Translations under genes and position numbers: made by a program
The notes under the pieces: model-generated
Told to the model about the DNA's origin: nothing
The model's database searches: none
Seen by the model: the letters and a program-made list of their open reading frames with translations, nothing else
Origin: Sphingobacterium sp. UGAL515B_05
GTDB lineage: Bacteria > Bacteroidota > Bacteroidia > Sphingobacteriales > Sphingobacteriaceae
DNA length: 64,000 bases
Assembly (NCBI RefSeq): GCF_033097525.1
Contig: NZ_CP109907.1
Span: 4,650,001 to 4,714,000 of the forward strand
Reading direction: 5' to 3'
In this document: positions 25,165 through 34,514 of the stretch, piece by piece
Layout of the letters: each line of letters begins with the position of its first letter
Position numbering within the stretch: the stretch's first letter is position 1

Positions 25165-28100
25165 TTAATTAATAAATATTTGACTACCATGCTCCTCGTC
25201 TTTTTCAATTGAAAGAGATACAGGAATACGTTCTTTGAGCTCTTCAACATGAGAAATAATGCCTACGATCCGGTTTTCTTTATGCAGATCCAATAGTGTT
25301 TCAAAAACGATATTCACGGAAGTGATGTCTTGGGTTCCAAAACCTTCATCAATGAAGAAAAAGTTTTTAGCTGCTTTTGTATTTGATTGTACACTTTCTG
25401 CGAGTGCCAAGGCTAAGCTTAAGGACACTTGAAAAGCCTGTCCTCCCGATAGGGTTTTTACACTTCGGCTTTTCCCTTCATTTAAATAATCTATAATCTC
25501 AAATTCATTGTTTTCATTTATCTGCAAGCTAAGTTGATTCCGAGTCATGCGATGAAAACGTATATTGGCATGATCGCATAATTGGCGGAGATAAATTGAA
25601 GAAATGTATTGCACAAACCCCGCACCTTTAAATAGATTGACGAGCTGTTTTAAATTGTCATTGCGCAAATTTAACTTCACATGTTGTTGCAGAAGGGCCT
25701 CTTTTTTAGTATATGATACCATCAATTGATCAAGTTCTTGTCTAAGCTTGGCAACATTTTCAGTACTTTTTTTCAATTCTCGGGCACTTTCTTCCAAAGC
25801 CTTTGCCTGTTCGTTAAAAATCGATTCATCATACACTTGATCAACAAGCTTATTTTCCAGTTGGGCAATCTGCACCTTGACAGATTCAAACTGAATTTGA
25901 AATTGTTCAAGTTCGAGCCGGATCTGCTGCACAGGTAAGTTTTGGGATAGTATCTGTTTAATCTCTTCTATACTGCTAAAAGATGAAGTTACGACAAGTC
26001 TCTGTAGCGTTGTTTCAACGTCTAGATTTTCATGTTTGATTGTTTCAAGTCGCTCAATGATCGTGTCAACAAGGCTATTTTGTGCTGCGAATTGATTGTT
26101 TAACTCGTTTAGTTTCTCGTTTATCGCAAGATAGTCTCTCTCTATTCTTATATTTGAAATCTTTATGGTGTTATATTCCTGTTCGACAGTTTCGGGTTCT
26201 TTCGATTGGTAATCGAACCAGCTCAGCTGTTTTAAGTTTCCAATATTTTGATTGATCTGCGCTTGCTTACTTACCTCGTCGCGTTCAAATTGGCTCAGGG
26301 CTTTATGGTACTTATCCAGTTTTTCCTCGACCGATGCTAATGTTACCTGATCGTTTGTAAGCTGTTGTTCTAGGATCAGGATTTGGGCTTCAATTTGGGA
26401 AAGCTCGTTTTTTTTGGAGACATAGATAGACTCATCTGTGCTGCTGTAACCTGGCCATATAAATTCAGTTAAATGTGCCATTTTGTTGGACTTGTTCAAC
26501 TGAATTTTTGTGTTCAACTCATGCTGCTGATCTGTCAATGATTGCAAACGAAGGACGAGTTTCTCCACTTGAAATTTCTGATCCTGCTTTTGTTTAAGGA
26601 GTTCATTTGTCTCTTTGATCAGTTTTTCATGCGCAAGGATCTCTAGTGAAATATCTTGCCCATGGTTGACCATCGGGTGTTCCAATGCGCCACATAGGGG
26701 GCACGGTGATCCTTCTCTCAGATTTTCCGCATATTGAGTTAATCGTTGCTGCAAGAGCAGATGGGACTTTTCATCCTGTAACGTGTGGAGCTTTTGCTCC
26801 ATTTCCTGTAGTGCAATAGAATGACCTGAGTGAAACTCTTCCAGGTCACTATGGAAGTTGTGTAATTGTTGTCTGATTTGGCTCGCATTGTCTTCTAATT
26901 CAAGCGACTGTTTATTAAGGTCTTGCTCTTGTTGTTGTATCCCCTGTTGTTTGGTATACCATTGACCTAATTCCATTAATTCTTGAGCCGAAGGTTTAGA
27001 TCGCTTTAAACCTGCAATTTCACGCTCAGTTTCATGGATTTTTGCTTTATAGTGTATTTGTTCCTCTTTTGCGTTCTCAACAAAATTACGTCCTTTCTGG
27101 GCACGGTCTTGTAGGCCTTTAATTTCATTGGAAAAAACGATCAATTGCCGTATCAGTTCAAGATCCAACTCCTGAATATGACGTTGCGGTAGTAGTTGAT
27201 ATTCAGGTTTAAGTACATTTAGACGAGCTTGATGCTCCTGTACGAGTTGTTGAATTTCGCGCTTCTTTACTTTTTCGTTTTCTAATTTCCTTTGTGTTGA
27301 TTCATTCTCCAAATCTAATTTTTCTTTGGACTTGAGGCTCAGCATAAATGTTGATTGGGCTTCTTCGAATCGGTTTAACTGTAGCCTTAAAGCCTCTTTT
27401 TGCGGTTCCTGTGCAAGTAATTGCTTGTACTGCGAATTCATTTTGTTTAATTCAAGAAAATCTGCCTTGAGTTTTTGAAGGCTCAAGAATTTCTCATGCT
27501 GCAGCTTATGTGACGATTCTATCGCGGCGAAAGAGTGAATTTCTGTATGTAGATTTTCGCTGGTTGTTTTGATAAGTTCTGCAGTGATCTCCTCAAATCC
27601 TAGTAATTGGCCATTTAAGTGATCCAATTCCGACTGATTTCTCTTATATAGATTGGAAACTTTGTCCTGTAGGTCAAATCGATGTAACTGAAAGATCTCC
27701 TTCATCATATCCGTGCGTTCCTTGGCACCAAGTTCTATAAACTCCTTGAACTGTCCTTGTGGAATGATGATCGTTCTCTTGAAGTTCTCATAGCTTAACC
27801 CTATTATCTGCTGTGTATTACTGCTCTCTAATGGAACCCATGCTTCATTTATTTTCTCGTAGAGTACGACGGTAGGCGATTTGACATCATCGAAGTTTTT
27901 GGAGTTACGTTTAAATTCACGGGTGACTTTGAATGTACGGTCTTCAAAGTTGACGAAATCAAGTTCAATATACGATCGGTTTGACTTGAGATTCATCATG
28001 TTGTATGCCCGTTTGTCACGCGCATTTAGACGTTCTGTTTCTCCAAATAGGGCGTACGTAATGGCTTCCAATATGGACGATTTACCCGAGCCAACGGCAC

Positions 28101-28203
28101 CAAAAATACCAAAAAGCCCCGCTTCAGAAAGCACGGTAAAATCAATAGTTTGACGATCCTGATAGGAATAGATACCTTCTAATATTAGCTTTAATGGAAT
28201 CAT
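25165..28203 (-). CDS. sbcC: exonuclease SbcC, SMC-like ATPase subunit
   Basis: A 1012-residue Rad50/SbcC-type ATPase. The N-terminal Walker A is at about residues 35-43 (GAVGSGKSS). Two long coiled-coil arms follow, split by the zinc hook CPLC near residue 500, and the C-terminus holds the ABC signature LSGGQAFQVSLSLALA with Walker B FFFIDEGFGTQD. With SbcD it opens hairpins and cuts protein-blocked double-strand ends in an ATP-dependent way. It follows sbcD with a 4-base gap. Length is within the family range. Confidence 0.96.
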   Translation of the reverse strand: MIPLKLILEGIYSYQDRQTIDFTVLSEAGLFGIFGAVGSGKSSILEAITYALFGETERLNARDKRAYNMMNLKSNRSYIELDFVNFEDRTFKVTREFKRNSKNFDDVKSPTVVLYEKINEAWVPLESSNTQQIIGLSYENFKRTIIIPQGQFKEFIELGAKERTDMMKEIFQLHRFDLQDKVSNLYKRNQSELDHLNGQLLGFEEITAELIKTTSENLHTEIHSFAAIESSHKLQHEKFLSLQKLKADFLELNKMNSQYKQLLAQEPQKEALRLQLNRFEEAQSTFMLSLKSKEKLDLENESTQRKLENEKVKKREIQQLVQEHQARLNVLKPEYQLLPQRHIQELDLELIRQLIVFSNEIKGLQDRAQKGRNFVENAKEEQIHYKAKIHETEREIAGLKRSKPSAQELMELGQWYTKQQGIQQQEQDLNKQSLELEDNASQIRQQLHNFHSDLEEFHSGHSIALQEMEQKLHTLQDEKSHLLLQQRLTQYAENLREGSPCPLCGALEHPMVNHGQDISLEILAHEKLIKETNELLKQKQDQKFQVEKLVLRLQSLTDQQHELNTKIQLNKSNKMAHLTEFIWPGYSSTDESIYVSKKNELSQIEAQILILEQQLTNDQVTLASVEEKLDKYHKALSQFERDEVSKQAQINQNIGNLKQLSWFDYQSKEPETVEQEYNTIKISNIRIERDYLAINEKLNELNNQFAAQNSLVDTIIERLETIKHENLDVETTLQRLVVTSSFSSIEEIKQILSQNLPVQQIRLELEQFQIQFESVKVQIAQLENKLVDQVYDESIFNEQAKALEESARELKKSTENVAKLRQELDQLMVSYTKKEALLQQHVKLNLRNDNLKQLVNLFKGAGFVQYISSIYLRQLCDHANIRFHRMTRNQLSLQINENNEFEIIDYLNEGKSRSVKTLSGGQAFQVSLSLALALAESVQSNTKAAKNFFFIDEGFGTQDITSVNIVFETLLDLHKENRIVGIISHVEELKERIPVSLSIEKDEEHGSQIFIN

Positions 28204-28207
28204 GGAA

Positions 28208-29413
28208 TTAAGAATTTAGTATTTCGCGAAAAAGAGTAATGATATCGTCGTTGGGTGCTTGATTGGCGTTTTTGGATTTGAAATAATCTTGAAATAATGC
28301 AGACATGTCTTGTGTGAGATTGATTTCTTTGGTGTCAAGAGATTCGCCATTGCTTTGTTTAATTACAGGAATTAGGTAGATAATTCCTGTATGGGCTTGG
28401 TAGATCCGCTTGCGATCTTCGGCTTTTAGGAATGTGTCTGATTTCAATGTAAGCTCTACCAAGGCATTGGGATTTTCTGACAACCAGGAAATGCAGCGTT
28501 CAATATCGTCGAAAGTTTTTCTGAGCAATGGTTTACCTTGCGTTAAAGGGATTCTATCCACAACGGCTTGATTACCTGCAGACACGTCGACTAGTGCTAC
28601 GTATTTGGTCTGTCCGGCTTCCGAAAAGCTGTAGCATAGGGGAGATGAAGCATAAATAGCTGGTTTTTCAGAAGAACCGATGTTTTTATAGGCATGGAGA
28701 TGCCCTAAGGCTGTATATTGTACCTGAGCCGGAATAGCCTGCGAATAGATCAAGTCTGCATTTCCGATTCTGACCGGCTTTTCGCCATCCGGTTCTTCTA
28801 AAAGCGGACTGCCGAATTTATTCATGTAAAGATGCGCGGTTAATATATTAACGCCATTTTCATCGCAGTATCTGTCGGCAAGCTTTTCCCAATTTGCGGC
28901 TAAAACCTCATTTAACTTACTTTCTTTTTCTTCGCCTAAATATTGTTTTAGACGGATCTCATTTGCGTACGCGGTGTGAAGAATACGAATCGGGTAATCA
29001 TATTGAGGCAAGTTTAGTTCGATAAAGCCGTTGTCTGCCCGTAAAACAGAGAATCCCTCCGTAGCAAAGGGAGTCACAAGAGCATTGGGATGACCGATTA
29101 AGATAATGCCAGATGCCCTTGCCAATGGGTCAGGAGCATCAATCAAATGTGGTGAATCATGATTGCCCGCGATTGCTATTACTGGGCGTATGCCATTCTT
29201 GGTAAGACGCTTGATTGTTCGGTAGAATAGCTCGATGGCTTCCACACCGGGATTGAAGGCATCGAACAGATCTCCTGCGATGATTACGAGATCCACGTTT
29301 TCCCGGTCTGCGATATCAACGATTTCATCCATGACCAGTACTTGTTCATCTATCCGGGAGAAACTGTCCAATCGTTTTCCTAAATGCCAATCGGCGGTAT
29401 GCAATATTTTCAT
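28208..29413 (-). CDS. sbcD: exonuclease SbcD, Mre11-like nuclease subunit
   Basis: A 401-residue calcineurin-type phosphoesterase of the Mre11/SbcD group. Metal-binding motifs are in order: HTADWHLG (residues 4-11), IIAGDLFDA, IAGNHDSPH, TAHLY and ALGHLHAYK. The C-terminal cap follows at about 280-401. It supplies the Mn-dependent nuclease activity of the SbcCD complex and is the first gene of the operon. Confidence 0.96.
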   Translation of the reverse strand: MKILHTADWHLGKRLDSFSRIDEQVLVMDEIVDIADRENVDLVIIAGDLFDAFNPGVEAIELFYRTIKRLTKNGIRPVIAIAGNHDSPHLIDAPDPLARASGIILIGHPNALVTPFATEGFSVLRADNGFIELNLPQYDYPIRILHTAYANEIRLKQYLGEEKESKLNEVLAANWEKLADRYCDENGVNILTAHLYMNKFGSPLLEEPDGEKPVRIGNADLIYSQAIPAQVQYTALGHLHAYKNIGSSEKPAIYASSPLCYSFSEAGQTKYVALVDVSAGNQAVVDRIPLTQGKPLLRKTFDDIERCISWLSENPNALVELTLKSDTFLKAEDRKRIYQAHTGIIYLIPVIKQSNGESLDTKEINLTQDMSALFQDYFKSKNANQAPNDDIITLFREILNS

Positions 29414-29650
29414 GTGAGAGCTTGGATATTTTGCGCAATGTTACAAACTAAGATAAATTTGGCATGAAATGCAATTATAATTGGATGGAATCGCATAAAT
29501 TATTGCTGCATAGATTTAACTGTGTAGGGTTAGCCCCAGCCTAATGCGGTTTTAATGAAATGTTAAAACATGTTAAATACACCTTCTAAAAGTCATTTAA
29601 TTGTATTTTTAGTGCTCCAAAATTAAGCTAGATCATCATAGACGAGAAGT

Positions 29651-30349
29651 ATGCGAAAAGTTTTTCTATATATGTTTTTTTTCTTTATGCTATTGATGCG
29701 TGTAAATGCGCAGGAGATACAAGCGATTAAAGGAGAAACTGCTTATCCTTTTTTATTGAAAGATGCCGCACCGGATTCGTTGGAATCTGAAAAACAGCCT
29801 GTATTTGTGTTTCTGCATGGAAGAAGTTTGTCGGGGACAAACTTAGATCGTGTAAAGCGTTACGGTGTTTTGTATGCAATTAACAAAGGTCAGGAGGTGC
29901 CTGGGATAATTGTTGCGCCACAGTCCCGGGGAGGATGGGATCCGGACAAAGTAATCGAAATTATTGACTATGTTATTGAACATTACAATGCTGACCCCGA
30001 CCGTATTTACGTTTGCGGCATGAGTATGGGGGGCTATGGCACCATGGATGTGGCTGGTAAATATCCCGAAAGGGTGGCTGCTGCAGTAGCAATATGTGGC
30101 GGTGGGTCAAGTCAGTATGCCTCCAACCTGACGCAGGTGCCGATATGGCTTCATCATGGTACCGCTGATCGTGCAGTGCCAATTTCGGAGTCCAGAAAAA
30201 TTATGAATGCGATCAAAAGAGAAGATCCGGATGCAAATGTGAGCTTAAATGTGATAAAAGGGGGGACCCATGGAAGTGTGGAGCGATTGTTCCATGATGA
30301 TGCAATTTACAATTGGATGTTGAAGTTTAAGAAAAAGCATAAATCTTAG
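29651..30349 (+). CDS. secreted alpha/beta-hydrolase, esterase/peptidase type
   Basis: A 232-residue protein with a signal peptide (cleavage probably after MRVNA) and an alpha/beta-hydrolase fold. The nucleophile Ser125 is in GMSMGGYG, the oxyanion strand is FVFLHGRS, the acid is the Asp of HHGTADRAVP and the base is the His of KGGTHGS. The sequence resembles phospholipase/carboxylesterase and dienelactone-hydrolase-like domains (PF02230 or PF00326 side). Probably periplasmic. The substrate cannot be told. It is monocistronic, followed by a terminator. Confidence 0.88.
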   Translation: MRKVFLYMFFFFMLLMRVNAQEIQAIKGETAYPFLLKDAAPDSLESEKQPVFVFLHGRSLSGTNLDRVKRYGVLYAINKGQEVPGIIVAPQSRGGWDPDKVIEIIDYVIEHYNADPDRIYVCGMSMGGYGTMDVAGKYPERVAAAVAICGGGSSQYASNLTQVPIWLHHGTADRAVPISESRKIMNAIKREDPDANVSLNVIKGGTHGSVERLFHDDAIYNWMLKFKKKHKS

Positions 30350-30394
30350 GGGCGTGTTGGTCCGGTAGCGGTGTATCGAAAGACAATTTATAAA

Positions 30395-30434
30395 TAAAAA
30401 AGCCTGATGAAGTATTTCCATCAGGCTTTTTTTA
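30395..30434. terminator. bidirectional intrinsic terminator
   Basis: AGCCTGATG (30401-30409) pairs with CATCAGGCT (30419-30427) and is flanked by A and T runs. It separates the esterase (+) from the L,D-transpeptidase-like gene (-). Confidence 0.9.
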
Positions 30435-30438
30435 TTTA

Positions 30439-31200
30439 TTAGCCTTCGTGATCAAATGCAGTCGGTCTTTTTTGAAATTGCGCCATCAATATATTAGGTT
30501 GATGAATCAAGTGTGTCTTTGCGAGATATTCGGAGTTGTCGGCATAAATAAACAACAAGGTTCCATCTTTGATGGTGTTAATAATCGGGCCTGCAAACTC
30601 CCTTGGTACTGCGGGGCAGCCGTAGCTTTTACCGAGTCTGCCTAAACTTGCTATTGTTCCTGTGCTACAGTAATCGGCGCCATGCATCACAACGTATCTT
30701 GCTTTTGCATTGTCATTTATACCTTCTTCAAGACCATTTAATACCAAGGAGTAGCCATTCTCGCCGTTGTACGTGTTTTCTGTTGTGAAGAACCCTAAAG
30801 AACTTTTAAGTGACTCCTGTTGATTTGAAAAATTGACGGCATAGTTTTCTCCGCTATTTTTTCCATGCGCAACCAGTGTGTTGAAAAGTACTTTTTTGTG
30901 CGCAAGGTCGAGTACAACAAGCCTTTTTTCCGTTGATGCCAATGAAAAGTCAATGACCGTCATGATGTCCTTGTTATGGATCGGAAGTTCTTTTCTGCCT
31001 TCCATTGCTTGGCGAAATGCTTCGTATTTTAATACTTTGCCTAGATTCATTTCATCATACAACGAGTCAACTTCGGTGCGTTGACGTTCGACATTGATAC
31101 GATGAGTGCTGGTGGTTTGTTGATCTGTTGTTTTTAATTCTTCTTGTGAGGACAATGCTGTATTAAGTGCCATCAAAAGAAACATAAACGTATTTCCCAT
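30439..31200 (-). CDS. murein L,D-transpeptidase catalytic domain protein (YkuD_2)
   Basis: A 253-residue exported protein. After a hydrophobic N-terminal segment (FMFLLMALNTALSS) and a charged linker comes the YkuD_2-type domain, with YVVMHGADY and the catalytic cysteine in KSYGCPAVP. The fold carries the Cys/His pair of L,D-transpeptidases, which form 3-3 peptidoglycan crosslinks or attach lipoproteins; this subfamily is not well characterised. The YkuD-type gene just upstream on the same strand supports a role in wall remodelling. A -7 box TAATTTTG lies at 31236-31229. Confidence 0.88.
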   Translation of the reverse strand: MGNTFMFLLMALNTALSSQEELKTTDQQTTSTHRINVERQRTEVDSLYDEMNLGKVLKYEAFRQAMEGRKELPIHNKDIMTVIDFSLASTEKRLVVLDLAHKKVLFNTLVAHGKNSGENYAVNFSNQQESLKSSLGFFTTENTYNGENGYSLVLNGLEEGINDNAKARYVVMHGADYCSTGTIASLGRLGKSYGCPAVPREFAGPIINTIKDGTLLFIYADNSEYLAKTHLIHQPNILMAQFQKRPTAFDHEG

Positions 31201-31282
31201 TCTTCTCCCTTTTCTGTGTAGATGTTTACAAAATTAATTATTAAAGTTAATACATATTTGATTTACAGAATGTTAAATATTG

Positions 31283-32302
31283 TTAATCAATAACAACGAC
31301 CAGCGAAGCGAGGTCTTTTGACCGTTTATAGACAAATTGAGCGTGAGATGACGCATTTCTGACGCACATATGTGACTTGGGTGTTGTGCCTAGGCTCTCA
31401 CTATATTCGATAATGCTGCCATTGGGATTGTTGACTGGAACTCCATGTATATAGGCTCCGGCGGTAAATCGGGTGGCATAAGGCGCGAATCCGGCGTAAG
31501 TTTTGGTGCCGTCTTCATAATAAAACATCTTGGATTTGTGTTCCTGGACAACAAAAAGGCCTGTTGGAGTTTCCTGGGCATGGGGAGGTTTGTGCCGACC
31601 ACTCGTCACAGGATTCATGCTTCGGATAAGCCATTCGTTTCCGACTTTTTCCAAGGTGCAGATATTTTGGTTTCTCACATCGACGATATTGATGATCTTG
31701 AACTGCACGGTGTCGCTAATAATACGGAGATATCTTTTGGGAACCGTATATTTTCCTTCGAATGAAATACCTTCAATCGGGATTCGAGCGATGCTGTCGG
31801 GGCCTTGTATGCGGACGAGCCAGCCGTCCCGACCGTAACGAACAGCTTTAGTGCTGGTAAGATCGTAGAGTGGTGCCGCTTGATAGCGTTCGACGTTGAA
31901 ACTGTCGGATACGCGTTTATAAGAGTCCCGTTTATAGTCCTGTATTGTTGGGGCTTCGCCTTTTTCATTTTGATAATTCTGTAGAACCCCATATAGCGAT
32001 GGCGTCTGTTGAAAATTTTCGATAAAGGCCAGGCGTTCTTTGATCTTTTCCCATTGAAAACTGCGTGTGGTGTCTTTGTAAGGATAGCTGTCTTCCAGGG
32101 TGTATTTGTTGTAAAGCAGCTCTTTTTTTAAGATAATATCCTTAGCGGTAAATATTTTTTTCTGCTCAACCTGCTCTTTAGGTGGAGTAGGTTTTTGCTG
32201 CTCAGTTTGCTGATTGGTTTTTCCTGTGTTTTTCTTGTCCTGCTGGCATCCCGGCAATAGAAACAATATGCTTAGTATTAAACAGGTTAATCTTCGATTC
32301 AT
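31283..32302 (-). CDS. L,D-transpeptidase (YkuD) lipoprotein
   Basis: A 339-residue lipoprotein with lipobox LLPGC (Cys19), a Gln/Lys-rich linker (about 22-50) and a C-terminal YkuD catalytic domain. The active site is seen in the last 50 residues: the histidine of AGAYIHGVP and the cysteine of KSHMCVRNASSHA, the S-H-x-C-V-R form of the family. It should act in the periplasm on peptidoglycan tetrapeptides. It lies 82 bases upstream of the YkuD_2 gene, and both run in the same direction, so they are probably co-regulated. Confidence 0.88.
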   Translation of the reverse strand: MNRRLTCLILSILFLLPGCQQDKKNTGKTNQQTEQQKPTPPKEQVEQKKIFTAKDIILKKELLYNKYTLEDSYPYKDTTRSFQWEKIKERLAFIENFQQTPSLYGVLQNYQNEKGEAPTIQDYKRDSYKRVSDSFNVERYQAAPLYDLTSTKAVRYGRDGWLVRIQGPDSIARIPIEGISFEGKYTVPKRYLRIISDTVQFKIINIVDVRNQNICTLEKVGNEWLIRSMNPVTSGRHKPPHAQETPTGLFVVQEHKSKMFYYEDGTKTYAGFAPYATRFTAGAYIHGVPVNNPNGSIIEYSESLGTTPKSHMCVRNASSHAQFVYKRSKDLASLVVVID

Positions 32303-32552
32303 ATATGGAAGTATAGATTATCGTTTTATACCTTAAACTTAGATAATTAGTTTATTATTTGCAATTTTATTGCAGTTGAAGGAAATAGATTTGCTGTTAA
32401 ACCTTACTATTCGTTTTGTGAACTGTAACAGATTTTCAATGATGAGGTGTTTATTGGAGTAAAATTTTATTTTAAGGAGCTGTCTTGGACGCGGGGGAGA
32501 TATTTCTTCGATGATGGATAAAAAGTTAGTTTTGTGATCTGAAATAAATGAT

Positions 32553-32966
32553 ATGGACAAAATTGTTATTTGCTCGGCGGTGATGCTTGCTCCGGAAGGA
32601 GATTTGCTAATGGTTCGTAAAAAAGGGTCTAGCTATTTTCAGCTACCTGGAGGGAAGGTGGGGCTGGAAGAAAGCCGTGAGCAGACCTTAATTCGTGAAC
32701 TGAAAGAGGAGCTTCGGTATGATGTGAGCAGCATGGAAATAAGCTTTATCGGTAGTCACAGTACACAGGCTGTAAATGAGGTAAATACGGTGGTCGTGGG
32801 CTATATCTATTTAATTAAACTGGCAGAGCGTCATGCATTTGAGCCTTATGAAGAACTGGAAGAAGTGCTGTGGATCAGTAGAGCTGATTGGCAAAGTTAC
32901 CAATGGGCACATCTGGCATCCGAGTTTGTTCTACCAAAATGGCTTTCGGGTGATTTTGATCGTTAA
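32553..32966 (+). CDS. Nudix hydrolase
   Basis: A 137-residue Nudix protein. The Nudix box is clear: GGKVGLEESREQTLIRELKE followed by EL, matching G-x5-E-x7-R-E-x2-E-E-x-G/x-U, so the metal-binding glutamates are present. Such enzymes clear oxidised or alarmone nucleotides, but the substrate cannot be told from sequence. A possible -7 box TAGTTTTG is at 32527-32534. It lies alone between the envelope genes. Confidence 0.92.
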   Translation: MDKIVICSAVMLAPEGDLLMVRKKGSSYFQLPGGKVGLEESREQTLIRELKEELRYDVSSMEISFIGSHSTQAVNEVNTVVVGYIYLIKLAERHAFEPYEELEEVLWISRADWQSYQWAHLASEFVLPKWLSGDFDR

Positions 32967-33036
32967 ATCGTGTAGGGTAAACAAATTAAACCTTTGTTTG
33001 TTAGAGTTTTATATAAACTATAAATAAACAAAGATT

Positions 33037-34419
33037 ATGGAAAATCAGCTTTTAAAAGGGGCGAAGGACTTTTTTGACGAAGAGGCGGTCGCTCAGATAG
33101 GGCAAGTTTTAAATCAGGATAAAGAGGGGGTAAAGCAAGGTTTGAATGTAACAATTCCCGCCTTGTTTTTAGGTTTAAGCCAACATTCCGATTCCGGTAG
33201 TGGGTTTTCGGCGCTACTTGAAAGGGCTAAGCAGCACTTTGCGAATTTTGATTTCCACGAGCTTCTCGGTAGTGTGACCAAAGCAGATGAGCCCGCGGGG
33301 GATCCTGCTGTGAAAGGCGAGAATGCTCAGGGTTTATTGGGATCAATATTTGGTGGGGGCTTGGATACTGTTTTGAGTACTGTTGCCGGTTATTTGGGGT
33401 ATGATGGTAGGTCCATTGGGAAATTAATGAATTTTTCTTTGCCCGCGATATTCTCCAGTTTAACAAATAAGGGTCAAAATTGGGATTTTGATCGTATCGG
33501 TCATGTTTTGGAGGAAAATAAGACCGCTTTTGCTGCTGCTGTTCCCGCTGGGTTAGGCTTGGGCGCCTTTGGGAAGCTTTTTGATGGTGCACATTTTTCT
33601 GCACCGGCGGAATCCGCGACTGAACATGCAATTCCTGCTGATGTTGCTAAGGAGGTGGATAGTCATAAGTCAATATCCATTAATCCGGCAAATGAACTGG
33701 AAGCACATAAAGAGCCCTTGTCATTGCCAAGAGCGGAAGAGTCCAGGGCAGCAATCGCTGAAACCGGTTCTGGAAGCGGTTCCGGTGGCGGTTGGTGGAA
33801 GATTTTAATCGCCCTGGTCGTATTGGCTGCGCTTTGGTTTTTATTTGGAAAAGGCTGTAGTGGAAGCAAGCAAGACGGTGCTACCGACACCAGTGTAAAT
33901 AAGACAACGGTAGAGTCAGATTCTATGAAGAAGGGTTCCAGTATGGTCGAGCGCGAGCAGACAGAGGTTATCCTACCTAACGGCGTCAAACTTGCTGCTT
34001 TTAAAGGCGGGATAGAGGATCACTTGGTCCAATTTTTAAAATCCGATTATAAATCGATTGGTGAAGATTCCCTGAAAAATACCTGGTTTGATTTCGATAA
34101 CCTGAATTTCAAAACAGGTACAGCCGAGGTACTGCCTGAAAGTCAGGTGCAACTAAGTAATCTTGCAGCGATATTAAAGGCTTTTTCTGCAGCTAATATT
34201 AAGATCGGTGGCTATACAGACAAAACGGGCAATGAGGATTTCAATAAAAAGTTATCGCTTGAGCGGGCAACGGCTGTAAAGGATTACCTGAGTAAAGAGC
34301 AGCTTTCCAAACAGGTGATAGGTGCGGAAGGATACGGCTCACAGTTTGCCAAGTATAAGGCCGATGCGCCAGAATCTGATCGTATTATGGATCGGCATGT
34401 TTCGATAAGTGTTCGATAA
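33037..34419 (+). CDS. DUF937-OmpA fusion protein
   Basis: A 460-residue protein with three parts: a DUF937 domain (about 1-190, LKGAKDFFDEEAVAQIGQVL), a glycine-rich linker with one membrane segment (about 251-270, WWKILIALVVLAALWFLF), and an OmpA-type peptidoglycan-binding domain at the C-terminus (about 345-460, with KIGGYTDKTGNEDFNKKLS). With no signal peptide, the N-terminal domain should be cytoplasmic and the OmpA domain periplasmic. The arrangement could link a cytoplasmic partner to the wall. Followed by a terminator. Confidence 0.9.
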   Translation: MENQLLKGAKDFFDEEAVAQIGQVLNQDKEGVKQGLNVTIPALFLGLSQHSDSGSGFSALLERAKQHFANFDFHELLGSVTKADEPAGDPAVKGENAQGLLGSIFGGGLDTVLSTVAGYLGYDGRSIGKLMNFSLPAIFSSLTNKGQNWDFDRIGHVLEENKTAFAAAVPAGLGLGAFGKLFDGAHFSAPAESATEHAIPADVAKEVDSHKSISINPANELEAHKEPLSLPRAEESRAAIAETGSGSGSGGGWWKILIALVVLAALWFLFGKGCSGSKQDGATDTSVNKTTVESDSMKKGSSMVEREQTEVILPNGVKLAAFKGGIEDHLVQFLKSDYKSIGEDSLKNTWFDFDNLNFKTGTAEVLPESQVQLSNLAAILKAFSAANIKIGGYTDKTGNEDFNKKLSLERATAVKDYLSKEQLSKQVIGAEGYGSQFAKYKADAPESDRIMDRHVSISVR

Positions 34420-34458
34420 TTGTTTTGTGCAGCATAACTAGACCGCTGCGATAATAAA

Positions 34459-34491
34459 AAAGAGCAGATTCCACCGGAACCTGCTCTTTCC
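34459..34491. terminator. intrinsic terminator
   Basis: AAAGAGCAG (34459-34467) pairs with CTGCTCTTT (34481-34489), with T and A runs around it. It separates the DUF937-OmpA gene (+) from the porin gene (-). Confidence 0.85.
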
Positions 34492-34514
34492 TTTTATGTG
34501 TAATGCAATGTTGT

